64,000 bases of DNA, taken from NCBI GenBank assembly GCA_964017155.1, contig OZ024856.1:2370201-2434200 (forward strand), in the 5' to 3' direction. Numbering within the stretch: position 1 is the first letter of the stretch; each line of letters begins with the position of its first letter. Below are positions 50,646 through 64,000 of this stretch, piece after piece. Below the pieces are notes generated by a model. That model saw only the letters and a list, made by a program, of their open reading frames with translations. It ran no database searches and was not told the DNA's origin. Source of the stretch: Oasisia sp. SBJ-2009. Taxonomy: Eukaryota; Annelida; Polychaeta; Sabellida; Siboglinidae. The position numbers were made by a program, and so were the translations under genes.

Positions 50646-52245
50646 AGCATCTGATTTTCCAAACAGCATGAATTGTTATGCCCAGTGTCTACTGTACAGT
50701 TGTTATCTCTGGGTTAGTGTGCAAAATCTCAATTGACTACAATTTCCAGCTCCTGATTACACAATTGTTAATCTGATTTTATGATTAGGGGTCCACTATC
50801 CCATGATGCCTGTATGCAACTTCGATGGACTGTCTGGTCGACTCCTGGGTGCAAAGTCTTGAGATTCTCCCTCGAGAGTGCAATGAGGATTACAGTCATT
50901 TAATATAAACACGTATTGCACCACGGATTAGTTATAAAAACACGTATTCTGGGACAATGTCATTCCCATGACATTCTGACAAAATGAATGGATAAGACCA
51001 GCAGCTCTCTGTGTGATTCCCTAGACAGGACGTGTGCAGTAAAACAAGTATTACAAAAAATAACGGAACACATTCTACTGCATTAATTTTAAATGTTGTA
51101 ATTTCTCAAAGGGATTGATTAGATAGGATATCAGCATTTGCCCATTACCTACAGATAGATTGTATTTTCCGAATGTCTGCACTGCACAGACCTACAATGA
51201 AAGTGATTATTCTTTATTAATCTGTTTAAATGAATAACAACAATGCATGCTTTATGATTTTATAAATGAAAAACATGTTTCATTCATTCGTCTTTCAAAA
51301 TATACAATGAATAGCACTGTTTGATTTTATTTTACAACTGCAAAATCCTATGACAATAACCCACTGTTAAACTGATGAATGGCAGTATTGTACTATCGGT
51401 ACTTATAAAACTTGTGTTTTATGAAATAAAACATGCGTTAAGGCGAAAGAAACCCACGTTTGGCTTCACAGAATTGACCCAGACAAACGTGTTTGTAAAG
51501 CCAACATAATGTTTCACACATGACGGCATGACAAACATGATCTGTACACTAGCATAGGGGCGGCAGTGCGCACCGATCAACACATAAATGTCCCTCACCC
51601 CACCGACCCTGTATAATACAGCAAACAGATACACCCAGACAACTAGCAGTGATAACATCTCAGCCATATCACCAGGCTGGCTCACTGGAGCTACCCACTG
51701 GAGCAGCATGCCTATGACTTCCGGCTACATTCTATTTATTCACTCATCATAATTGCAACAGCAGACGGTCTAAACTAATAGGTCATTTTCTAGATCGCTG
51801 CGCAATCCGTCATATTTGCTGAACGTGACAATGGTGTGTCAAAGACATCATGCTCAATCACACAACAATTGGCTTTTCATATGCCAATGTATACCACTAT
51901 TATAATGGCTGCCATATACGGAAAGATGTCTATCACGCAACAATTAGTGCTGGCATTCATGGATGTGTTGGACCGGCTGGCTACATGACTGTAAACCATT
52001 AAGTTGCAAAACATACCTGATCATGAATCATGATGACTGGTACAGTCTATTTACACCACTGTTTCATTACCTTTTGATTGCTATGAACACAAGTCAACTA
52101 CATGTTTGACTATTATGCCTTACTGTTCGACAGTTTATTCGAAATTATAGTTCAGGCATTTTCTTGTTGAAAAGGGCCCAATAAAACACGAGTACTGATA
52201 ATAATTATGCAGCATTGGAGCATTACAAATATGTCACAGTTCCCA
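50646..52245. other. No gene seen
   Basis: Unique-looking DNA. A 96-codon minus-strand frame at 51419-51709 has a hydrophobic stretch (MAEMLSLLVVWVYLFAVLY) but no recognisable family. Confidence 0.35.
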
Positions 52246-52680
52246 AACCAGCACTGGTGTGTTACAACACTAGTGTGTTACAGCACTAGTGTGTTAAAGC
52301 ACTGGTGTGTTACAACACTAGTGTGTTACAGCACTAGTGCGTTACAGCACTAGTGTGTTACAGTGCTGCCAACTCTGTGAAGCACTAGTGTGTTTCAGCA
52401 CTAGTGTGTTTCAGCACTAGTGTGTTTCAGCACTAGTGTGTTTCAGCACTAGTGTGTTTCAGCACTAGTGTGTTTCAGCACTAGTGTGTTTCAGCACTAG
52501 TGTGTTTCAGCACTAGTGTGTTTCAGCACTAGTGTGTTTCAGCACTAGTGTGTTACAGCACTAACTAGTGTGTTACAGCACTAACTAGTGTGTTACAGCA
52601 CTAACTAGAGTGTTACAGTACTGCCAACTCTGTGCAGCACAAGTGTGCTACAGCACTAGTGTGTTACAGTGCTGCCAATT
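52246..52680. repeat. 16-bp minisatellite CAGCACTAGTGTGTTT
   Basis: About 22 copies; the central block (52380-52550) is nearly perfect, and flanking units have GTGTGTTA or an inserted ACTA. A spacer GTGCTGCCAACTCTGTG interrupts it near 52363 and a near-copy near 52620, so the array has itself been partly duplicated. Confidence 0.92.
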
Positions 52681-55600
52681 TGTACATCACAAGCCAGAAC
52701 ACTGACGTAATCACACAGCATCAGTTACCAGAACACATTAACTCTCTTGAAGAATTTACAAAGGTACCAAACTCCCAGAGCAAATCGCAACAAACGAAAG
52801 AGCTATATATATCCATGTTAAACTTGTGGGCCTTGCTTGGGCAGAGAAGAGTGTCAGTTGTTATGACTGTGACTGGTCAACTTGAGGAAGTGACCAGTTG
52901 TTATGACTGTGACTGGTCAGTTTGAGTGAGTGAACAGCTGTGGTCAATGAATCCTGCCTGCAGCTCTCACTGTAACAGCCCTGGACATTGGTGAGGGACC
53001 AACTGTTACTTGGCCCTCAGTCTGGCTAATAGCCATGTAATTGAACAAGTTGGTGTAATCACTGCTGTCTGTCAGGCTGACCAGGGCCTGGTCTGGAATG
53101 GTGGCAGTGATTACCTGGTAGGTCACACCCCACACCCCCTTATATTTGAGGTTTAACAGAATTGTTTTCCTCATGCTTCCCCTGGGTTTGTCTTTTTGTA
53201 GCCAGTCTGGAATTCCTTGCTATAAAATTGTGGTCATTAGCACTGTCCTGGTCTCATTAACATTTCTGGGGTGCTGAGTTGTTTGTTTGTTTGTTTATTT
53301 ATTTGTTTGTTTCCACTCCATGCCAACCAGAAAGGGTTAACTGTGTCTCCAGTTACAAGTTTTATGGTCAAACACTTGCCATGGATGGGAATTAAAACCA
53401 TTTTATGACAGTATCTTGTTTGAGTTGCATATCTGTGATGTACTTTATATATTTTTTACTTTGAGCTAGAACTGCAAAACATGTTCACTAAAGTAAACAT
53501 AGATGCAAGATCAAGTGAATTATACTATATTTTAGATGATCTTTCAGATGATGATGACATTAATAAACAACGTAGAACTCTATACGTACAATGAAATATT
53601 ATACGGTCTATTATAATAATTCAGTATGTGCCCTGTTGAGTCTGGATCAAAGTTACTGAATAAAGTTGAAACCATGTAAACTGTGTTGCTGGTGAAGCAA
53701 GTGGAATTTGGAGAAAGTGTAAATGGAAATGATAAAATTACCTGGTTAATACCCAAACAAAGCATCCACTGACTCATACAAACAGTAGGCACGGCATCAA
53801 TGGAAGTCAGTGTTTTAAGTAGTTGGTGCAATTAGGAATTAAAGTATTAGTTGAAATGAGTGTCAACTATAGCAGTAGGTGTGTGGGTCTGTGAATACTC
53901 TAAGCTGACTTGATTGTACTTCACTGGCAGCAGGAATCTGTTGAGGACAATGTGAGTTAAGCACACAGCCCCACAGGGAGCTGTGCCACTAAGTAATTGA
54001 TGTAGCAGTTAATGAACAAAAGCAGTGTTCTAACTGAAATAAATCCCTGAGGACAGAGTACTCAGTCTGTCACTGCTGACATCTCTACCCAGATCAATGG
54101 TCAAGTGCCAGCCTAGTACTGGTCAACTGAAATAACTTCACATCAACTCTGGCATTTGGACAGCAATGTGGCCATTCATGGGGTGATGTTGACATCTCCA
54201 GAGGCGTGTTGTGATAAGAACTAACACAACCAGTCAGTCCTGGGCTACTTATAACAGTGTCCTGGTTTTGCTACCAACATTGTAGCCATCATTTGTAAAC
54301 AATCTCTTATCACAAGACGCACATTTGATGTATTGATTGCCACTATGTCAAGGGGGTGACAAAGTTCACACTGCAAAGTTGAGAAAAATATAAAATATTG
54401 TTATTTAGTACTGTTTACCTGGGTTTACTGCAGATAACACCCCACTAACAACACTAAATGTATCAGTATTATCACTCCACCTAATGTAAGGGCAGGTCCC
54501 CAGTGTCCTTGAACTTGAACATTTCATATGGTCCACAGTCAACACCAGACACAGGCTGTATATTACTGGCAATGTACCATCTCAATAAGCCAAAGGGCTT
54601 CCTTGTCCACCTGCCATCTAGAGTTGATTCTCTAGGTGGCAATCTTGTTAAATCTCCACGGTTTTCAGAGACAAGGTTTTCAGAGACACCCAGCACATCT
54701 GACAGTTTTTGTCAGTGTGGCGTGGGAATTATTTAAAATAAGTATAGAGTGTCAACAGAAATGCATTAAAACAGTTGGTAATGGGCAAATAAAGATCACC
54801 TAGGTCCACGGCAGCAGTCACGTAGAGCACTGTCAAAAGAAATTGATTTTGAAATCTGAACATGGTTGTTTCCTAATGTCAAGTGTCACATCCCATAATA
54901 GTATGTACACACATAGCAGCTTATTACACAGACTAGTGTCGTAGGGAGGAGATGCATTTTTCCAGCCAGGTGTTATTCAGCCAAATGAAACTTGATTTTG
55001 AGCAGGAAACCTGGCCCATGGGTTTGACAGGTAGACTCCAGTTTCACTGGGTGTTGGTTGGCAGAATGACAGGCTGGGGAAGTGACGTCTGTCTGTGCCA
55101 GGCACCCTGGGAAAGTGCAGACCAGATGCACCATAAGTATGTGTACCTACCATAAAACTGACAGTCCGACCAAAAATAACTTATCCGAAATAGCACCAAG
55201 CTATGAAACTGAGCCATGAGCTGAATGAGTAAATCAGACATGTCATTGAAAGAGGTGTAATTTACTTTGAATGTTTCAAGATTTTGTTAGGTTGTTTGCT
55301 TTAATACAAAGGTAATAATGTGACAATATCTGGGGAATATTTCCTACAGGAAAATAACCTACATTAAAGGAGACACTGTCAGAATGTCAGGCACTGTACT
55401 GGCATGTACATAGTGTTTGATTTGTAGTACTAGCCACCGCTAATTAATTGTACACTGTCACATGATTAGAAGTGAGGCTGAACAAGTGAGCTTCACTAGT
55501 TACAGGCCAAGTGAGATTAAATGGAGGGTGTTGAATTGCGATAGGTCAGCACGATAGGTCAGCACGAACAACGTCAGCACTACATGTCTGTGACGCCAAC

Positions 55601-58600
55601 AGGACAGGAATGTTCAGTTGGCGGTGGCAGCAATGTTTCCTCTCGCATTCTCCTGTACACATTATCAGGCCGCAGCAAGGTCGAGTTATATTTACAGGGT
55701 CTTCATCATTGATGTAAACTTCTAGTGTCCAAACCACTGCAGGCAAATGGCACATCAGGCTAATGGCCTCTACGCCTTCAATAAACCTGATTGATATGAA
55801 TGCCTCAGGACAGTGTCAGCAGTTGTAGAATTCACACCACAGCAGGATCAATTGCAGTATGATCCCCACGTAAGCTGGTATTAATAACTTCAGTAATGTA
55901 ATATAGTATAGCTCTATGTATGAACAGCACATCTCCTTTATGGGCTGTATATGCCACTGATGTTGTTGTTCTCTTATTTGCCTACACATGTTATCAAGAG
56001 GGAGCAAAGTTGAGTTATATTTGTAGACTTTGCTGATGCAGTGTATAATGTTAACTATAACTGTCAAAACCATTGCAATACAAAACAGTACAGCCAAAGA
56101 GAATACAGCCTCAGTCATTAGACCAGGTGACCAATGGAGGCTCCAACATGATGTATAACGTTGTTGATTTAAATACGGATAATTATTCAGCAAAGTCCTC
56201 TTGGGATACTGACCTGAGGGTTTAGAAGTCAATTCAGATTCAGTTTATACTTATCTAGAATTAGTGGGCCCACAAGGAAACCCCGGACTCGTGGTTAGTT
56301 ACTTTAATGAATGACTGTATCATTGTACACATTCCTGTGCCTGTGAACTGACACTGTTTGTTGTGGTTAGAGCGTGTAACTGAAGCAAGTACTGTTAATT
56401 AACACCGACACAAATGTGGCATGTAAAAACTTGCTACATGTTCTAAACTGTTGCAGATATGTTGTAGGAATGGCATATACTTTATGTCCTGTATTTTAAA
56501 GAATATGACCATTCTTGTTAATAATTGATAAAGTTTTGTATGTTTTTATACAGATACTGCAACTAAGAGATAAATGTATTCTGAGTATAGGTACATGTTT
56601 GAACACTAAGTCATACTGTAGCATACACATGTACTTAACTGGCGAGCTGCCAGACACCCACGAGAACACTACTTTTCTCCGTTTATAAACCTGTACAGGA
56701 AACTCAAAGGTACGCCCCAGCAACAAGAGCTGTAGTGAAATGCACATTACAAATCACTGAAGGTGTTACAAACTGTTAACCAGCAATGAATGTTATTGTA
56801 GTTTTTTTCTTTCTTTAGCATCATCCGTCACATCACAGTGTCACATAGGACGGTGTTCATGTCATTTATAATGTCAGTTCTTGACTTCCATGAAAAATGC
56901 ATTAACCACTTACCTCCCAAAAACTGTAACACCACGTCTTTTGTTAACCCCTAAATGTGATGTTTGTGTCAATGTAAATTTAGTTTCTTAGTTTGTGACA
57001 TTGTCTACCTTCCTCAGTTCAGTGTCAGCTGATGACTTAACTACCCAATGGGTCTTAAAATTGTCAAACTTTTGGTTGTTATGTTTAATTAAGCTCGAGA
57101 TTCCTAAGTTATTGACATGATTGAAATATGTCATACTACGTTGTGCACAGATTAAAACACAAATATAAACCTTCAATACTGCCGAATAGTTTGTCGTGAA
57201 ATCACATACCTGCAAAGAATAAAAATTAAAAATCACTGTTAAATAAGTTATTTACTGACCATTTTGCTATTGAAACCCTACTCTAATGTAACAATTACAA
57301 ATTATATCCCTACTCTGTTTGACTGGATTGGATGTCTTTAACTCTTTGCTGCCCAGAGCAGTCAAAATTGCCCAACCCCAAGCTGGAGGGGGTGGGCAGT
57401 TATGGCTGTTGTACCCACTAGAGTTAATGTAACCATGCCTTGGCATGTGTAATGCCAACAGTGAACTGATTGAAGTGTTTGACCAACCTGCAGTACTCAC
57501 TAATTAATTACACATTGTTTACACAGCCATTAAGCCTGACCCAGCCTGAGATGAAGGGCCCTCCTACAAGGACTCATTAACCAGGCCAGACTAAGTCCAA
57601 AGGGACAAGGCTTCTCTTGGCCGGCACACAAGAACCAACAAGATGACAGGTGTTGCTTATCTCAGAGGAAGGTCCCAAGCATCTGCACACATGCTGGTAT
57701 CATTGCTAGTTTTTCTACTTCTTTTGTTGAAGAGCTCCACTCCCTCAGTCAGTCCTGGATAATGTAGTCCCAGTGAATCTATTCATTTGAGCCTTTCTAA
57801 ACTGATTGAAGTAGGACTGGGCAACAATTACACATCCTGCTCCATTTCACAGCATCTACCACCATTACAATTCACCAGTTCAGCCTATTTCCGTATTATT
57901 GTGCCACAGGAAATAATTGCAGCCCAACAGCTAATTTAGTACATCTGATATTTCAGCTCTTTTGTAGTTGTGAGATGGCACATTATGTCAGCAGATTTGA
58001 AGATGTATCAGATTGTTGGCTGTGGTGTTAGCAAAACATGACAGCCACCCATGTCACTGCCGGCAGTCTGTGTGGGTGGGTGGGAGATTAACAGGACATT
58101 CAGGACAAATGGAATGTTATCAAGCATTGAATGAACAGGACAATTTGCAATATAACACAGTAACACACAAAAAGTAAACATTTTGATTATATTTTATGCA
58201 ACATGAACCCTGTTAATACAGTGTGTACTTGAAAGGTATTGTCATTGGTCATACACTGGTTTATAAAAATTATAATGTTCATATATTAATAAACAAGAAC
58301 AAAGAAAGAATAACATTTTGAAAGACATGATGCGATGAACCATTATGAAAGGCAGACATCTGCTGAAAGAACAATGCTTGTATTTAATCAAATTAATGCT
58401 GAAAGTCAGTGAATTATATTAACATGTTTTAATAACAGACCTAGTGTTATTTTAAATTTTTTTATTTGTTTCTAGGTAAAATCTGAAATTTTCTTCTAAG
58501 TAGTTTCTTTTCTGTTAGTTTGTTACTAAGGATAGTGCTGACTTTCTGGGTAGGTTGTCCTTCCACCAGTACCTGGTGGTCAGATACAATGTAACAGGAA

Positions 58601-61600
58601 GAAACAATGTAGCAAAAATGTAACAGATTTTGCTAGGAAGAAAGTAATGAAAAGAACATAAAACATGTTGATGATCATGATGAATGGCATTATGTTTTAC
58701 ACTCACTATTATCAGTTCCATCCAAATGTTTCCCTAAGAACACAACCCCCTATATTTCAGACACATTCAGATGACTATGTCAATAAAACAGGCAGCAACA
58801 GCAAACATGTTCTATGACTGCATGTCTTGGGGGGGGGGGGGGCTTCCCACAATCAGGTCAAGACATCCAGCTGTATGGTGTCACTCCTAGTCGAGTCTGC
58901 TTGGGTGACACCTGCTCTACCCCCCCCCCCCCCCACCCCCCTGGTAACCCCCAGCCAGGGTTCACTGAGACCACCTGGTGGACACTCTACACCTAATGAC
59001 TCATTAGACATTAAATGGTTTACACCCTAGGGTGTGCTCTGTGGCCCCTTGGCCCAGTGCTCCCTAGTACTGCCAGATATTATTTCTTCTCTCAGTGTCA
59101 ATGTACGCTAGCTCCAGCAAAACACACGGGTAGAAAACTGTTAACTCGTGTGGACTGCAAACATGTTTGCAGACGGCGTTCTTGGAGGTATTCTATTGTT
59201 TCGTGGGTCTATTAACATTTTCAGGGTCTATTAACAGTAAAGGTTAAAGTGTAACTAACTTTCTACCAATTGTCACATTTATAAGGTCATTTTTGTATTA
59301 CACTTATATGGACAATTCATGCTTAGATAAATTTATGTTTCTAAAATAGACATAATTTACTGTATTAGCAAATGTTGTCAGCGACAATCAATCACGTAAT
59401 TATGAGAGTTTACCATGCATAGCAAATTAATATTAACAGTTTTAACACTATCCACTTTATGTTTTTAATTTAGTCACTATGCATCACACATACAGCCGTT
59501 TCGAAACTTAGGCAATTTCATTCACCCCACACTTGCTCGTGTCTTTCGGAAGAAACACTAAAAGCCAGTTCCTTCTAATTCTACCTGGTGTCTATGCCAG
59601 GGGAAGTAAAATATCCCATATAAGGGGGTAAATGTGTAACTAATTCTAGAGAAGGACAACTCTTGTGTTAGCCCCAGTTTAGGCTGTTTGGAGGAAACCA
59701 ATTAAGACCTAAGACGCTTACAATAAATCCCATATGACTACCCTTGTGAACATGTTTTCTTTCAGAAATCTGAACCCTGCCCAGAACTCCCCAGTGTATA
59801 CTTTGGTTACTGCATAGATCATTAGATATGTAACATGTGGGGGAGAATCCTCTGATCTTCCACCCAGCTGGGGCAACACCCTGTACATGGGAGTAACCGC
59901 AGGGGTAATGTGATGTCACCCTGGGTCACAGCCAAGACAGTGTAAGCACCCACCCACTACCAAGAAGTCTCAGTGTGAATCACTCATCAATCAACTGTCT
60001 GACTGGGTCTTGTCTTGGACATGTAATGTTATGTATGCTACACACACCAGGCTACAGGAAACCTTTCAGTCACCCTGGAGGTGTTCTGCAAGTTATGCAT
60101 ACATCATATCCACACACAGTCAAGTCACACATACAGATGTTGTCATGTAGGACAGTGTTACCCAAGGTGCTGGTACTAATGTACATGATGTGCACACGAA
60201 TCATTTCTCGCACCTGCTTTGACTGAGTAGACAGCAGGCCGGCCATCAACTGGTGCCTTCTGGCAAATGTTTCTTATATCTACGAAGCAAATATTTTCTG
60301 GTTAACTAAGTACTTTATTATGAGCTAAGACTTTCTCAGAACTGATGTCATGTTCTATGTGTAAATAATATGGAAGTTCCCCAACATTTATATCAAAGAA
60401 AATACAAAATATGGAAAAATTTGCAATGATGTCCCATTCAATTAGTTCTGTAGATGAAATATCCACAACTTTGATGGTAACCATCTACAGGAATAAGCAG
60501 GCCTGGTGAGTGTTTGAACAGATGGCCAGGCCTGCTTGGTCTAGGACTGATGGTGACTGCTGATACTGTGACCCAGTCACGCTTCACTGGAGCCATTGGG
60601 TGTTTAGATATCTACCCCTAATAGAACTGTCCACCTCAGTGAGCCCTGCAGGCAAACCACCAGTGAGAGAAACCAAATGAATGGGCACTAAGCAATTCCA
60701 CCTCCAGCTACATTCACATAATTATATGCATGGTTGACCGATTTTTGTTATACAAGATAACAACTGAGAAGCAGTGTTAAAAACTAGAAGCCACGGCCCT
60801 GGGTGATCTGTCACTTGACCCACTGGCACACTCACATTCAGTCAGTGTTGACATTGTGGTGAAATCACTGACTTGTGCTAATGCAACAGACACATAAGAA
60901 GAACCTCCTTGACAGAAGGATGTACCATAAACTTGTGGAGTTTCTCAAGTTGTGTCAATCACAGAATTACATGACATTGTGTGTACTGTATAGGGAAGAA
61001 ACAGTCTATGAGAAAATCGAAGGTCATGGTTTGAGAATATACATGTGCATGTTATCAGTACTTAATGCCTACTACAAATATTACCTTTTTACTTAGAGTT
61101 GTTGTATAATTCATTCCTGCCAGAAGAAGGGTAGCTGAACCTACGGTTAACTCACTTAAAAGTTACCAATCAGTGTCTACAGAACAGTGTCATATTTGGG
61201 GGCTTTGGGCATGACCTTCCATTGGCATTTGAAAGGATTTGTCATAATTACCATTTTCAGATGCTCAACATTTTTTTGCCCCTGCTCCTGAGATCCTAGA
61301 CATGCCATTGCTCTAGAATGAGCATTATAATGCTGTCTAGGAAGTCGCTGAGCATTCCAAAGGGAGGCAGTGTAAGATGTGACTACTGAAGCCACAGGAA
61401 GAACCCACGTAAGTAGCAAGTAATGTTACCTGTCTACATGACTGAGCTACATGAATCATCTACATACTGCAGCTGGGGGAGCTAGACCCAACAGTTCCCA
61501 AACAACTGTTGGGTTTAGCTCCCTGGCAGAAACACTCCCAGTCACAGGAATGTTACGCACTGGAAACAGTACACTGGACAACACACTGCCCTGGTCCACT

Positions 61601-64000
61601 AGCCTTCAAAGACTTAATTTCAGCATTATCACTCATTTGGTATAACAGTTGAATTGCTGGGGGAGCTAAACCCAACAACTGTTGGGTTTAGCTCTCTGGC
61701 AGAAACACTCCCAGTTACAGGAATGTTACATACTGGACACAGTACAATTGGTAACAACCTACAATTGAGTATGTAACGGTAAAATCAAATTCCACTAGAC
61801 GTATGTACCAATATCACAATTCCACAAAGTACATGACTACTACATGCATAAAGGGTTTCCATTATCTTTTGACCAGCTGTTAATACCAATTTGACTCAAC
61901 ATTGCACAATCCCTGGATGATTCCACAGTCTGTAACATATCCAGTCTACTAGGTAATGAACATTTCAATATTGTGCAACAGGCTATTTCACATGCAGCAC
62001 AAAAAGAACACTTCCACACAACAAAAAGTAACTTTCCTAATTTAGGTATAACTATCATAATTATTCAGCCAGGAGAACACTCCCACTAGGTTTAACCTGT
62101 TGATCCCACAAAGTGTGACTCAAAGAGCAATCAACATTCTCTAGAAGTTGCTAGCACTAGTCACATCATCCTCACATCAGGCATTCCATGTATGTCCTGT
62201 TTACCTACAGATCTATATTCAGGTGCATGTTCTAAGAATGAGTTGTTTTCTACCTGTATTTACCCGCAGTATCTTATCTGATTAGAACCATCAAAAGAAA
62301 GATATACTCATTTGATCAAACGCTGTATTGTACACCTCCACACTTTGCAAACACCCTATGTTCAATTGTTTTCCTTGGTCATTCCACTTCCTGGTGACGT
62401 CAGGTTATTCATAGATATTCATCACCATAAAAGATATTCACCACCATAAAAGAAAAACTATAAAATTCAACCAATGTATAAATGCTATTGTTTGACTTCA
62501 AAGGGCAGTGGGGTATTCAAAACATGTTCAAACATAAATAGTTGCTGACACAGCAGTTTATTGAGTTTTCAAGACCACATGTTTCTTGATAAACATGATT
62601 CAGTGCATACCTGTATCCCAACATTCTGGAGCATGATACTGCATCCAACTATCTATATCCTGTGACTGAGTCAGAGACGATACATCACCTTCAATGTGTG
62701 AATACAGAGTGTTACTATTACACAGCCTACACATTAAATATGAGATGACTACATTTCTTTTGCCAGACACCAGACCCTGCACTCAACACCAGACTGTAAC
62801 AGGATCCTTGTCATTACAGTTGTTGAATCACCTACTGCCTTGCACAATACACACAGTCACAGCCAACTTACAATACACAGTCAGCCTAATTACAATACAC
62901 AGCCTTCAACTGGCCTTTCTCAGAGAGAGATGCCCTACTGCATCCATTTGTCTAGTTTAGTCTGACCAATCAACACCAGAATTCACCCAAATAATGCTTA
63001 GCTGGTGAGACAAATGTAAATGTTATTATTACAGGTCTATTTGCTAGAGGGTTCTATGTCCAAATCACAAAAACATTTATTTTTAAAAACAAATGCACAC
63101 CCCACAGAGAACCGTGCCATCAAATACCAAGGACAAACGACAACTACCCATACAGGATGTTAAAAACATGTCTGATTTTGTGCGTGGATCTAGGTGTTTC
63201 CTAATTTTAAGTGTGGAGCTTTCACAACACCACACCAGTGACGAACATTTGTAATGAAACGTAGCAAGTATCACATCCCAGTCAGACCTCTGACATTATA
63301 AATAAATTATCAGCAGCTATGGTACATGAGCACAACACCGTCAATTATACGCATAAGTAGGTAATTTAATCTAACAAATTAGCGTCACAAAATTCACACC
63401 ATTTGTACTATTGTCTGTATTGTATTCGTATCACATGTCCAGATCATCTGCACTGATAAGTCTATAACTGGCAGAGGTTAGGTGAAATAGCAGAGAGGTC
63501 AATGGAATTATGTGAGACTGAGAGGAATGTCGTCCCACATTAATAACTGCTCACTGCTAACATAATGGTTGAATTGATGGTACAGATTAGCATCATCATG
63601 TGATAAATGTGTCAGCGGGTTGAAACTTCAGGTTCATGTTGGCCCCAATGATAGGAGACAGTGAGGAGAGAGGTGTATGTGGTCAGTGACAGTGTGGGTC
63701 ACACACGTGTTTGTGTTATTCAAAACTATGCAACTTCAACATTCACTGCATTACTGTGTCCCATGAAGTACTGATCTTAGGCGACGCTCTTAATCAGGCC
63801 CAATTATGCTCTTTATTAAAACCGCTTTCCTTCTTTAACAGTGACCATGTATACTGAAGTGTAAACTTTTATACTGAAGTGTAAACTTTACAGGACATTG
63901 AAAATGCTGTCACCATTGACATTGTAGGACCCTTTTTAATTTAGAAAAAGCTACTTAAATTTAACGCTGGATTTTCCTCATTCATGAGGCCATTATAGTT
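52681..64000. other. Probable kindlin first intron or upstream DNA, no gene seen
   Basis: No kindlin F0 exon, RNA gene or intact transposon was recognised. Noted items: a related sequence pair at 55616-55755 and 55960-56095, G and C homopolymers at about 58831 and 58921, and a duplicated palindrome-bearing segment at 61472-61755. Remaining ORFs are short and without signatures. Confidence 0.4.
61472..61755. repeat. Duplicated segment with perfect palindrome
   Basis: Copy 1 (61472-61575) and copy 2 (61656-61755) share GCTGGGGGAGCTA, CTGTTGGGTTTAGCTC and TGGCAGAAACACTCCCAGT. Copy 2 has perfect 14-bp arms AGCTAAACCCAACA around two bases; copy 1 has the same arms with one mismatch and a 13-bp loop. 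Confidence 0.85.

Overview
The window is animal nuclear DNA, most likely from a mollusc or another lophotrochozoan. The evidence is intron-split genes with GT-AG junctions, long introns rich in satellite repeats, a tRNA-derived SINE of marine-invertebrate type, CR1-like retroelement debris, and MULE-like and Kolobok-like DNA transposon remnants. The species cannot be fixed from sequence alone. No bacterial, viral or CRISPR features were seen.

Layout. (1) Positions 1-477, minus strand: the 5' part of a secreted EGF / F5/8-type-C (fucolectin-like) protein that runs off the left edge. It is transcribed away from SPRTN. The spacer holds about 385 bp of perfectly alternating purine-pyrimidine repeat. 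(2) Positions 2224-10471, plus strand: a complete seven-exon SPRTN (Spartan) gene, a DNA-protein crosslink protease with an SprT HEMIH catalytic domain and a C-terminal UBZ4 zinc finger. Its introns carry a SINE, a CR1-like LINE end, two minisatellites and a Kolobok-like element with a THAP remnant. (3) Positions 14102-32969, minus strand, tail-to-tail with SPRTN: eleven 3' exons of kindlin (FERMT, fermitin), covering the F1, F2 (with inserted PH) and F3 domains. The first coding exon (F0 start) was not found, so the window from about 33 kb to the right edge is probably its large first intron plus upstream DNA. (4) Positions 33905-34735: an 831-bp MULE-derived inverted-repeat element with an 8-bp target duplication. 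(5) Positions 46872-50639: a 3.77-kb foldback element whose roughly 1.15-kb inverted arms are almost identical, with terminal hairpins and an internal duplication.

The most unusual theme is that several minisatellites appear to be seeded by splice junctions. In SPRTN exon 6 and in at least three kindlin exons, the repeat unit contains the real splice site plus neighbouring exon or intron bases, so the true site lies at the end of a row of near-copies. A 3.65-kb array of an 18-bp unit in a kindlin intron stays open in several frames on both strands and gives false 1,200-residue ORFs.

SPRTN and kindlin have unrelated jobs (genome maintenance in the nucleus; integrin activation at adhesions). 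Nothing suggests they are co-regulated beyond being neighbours.
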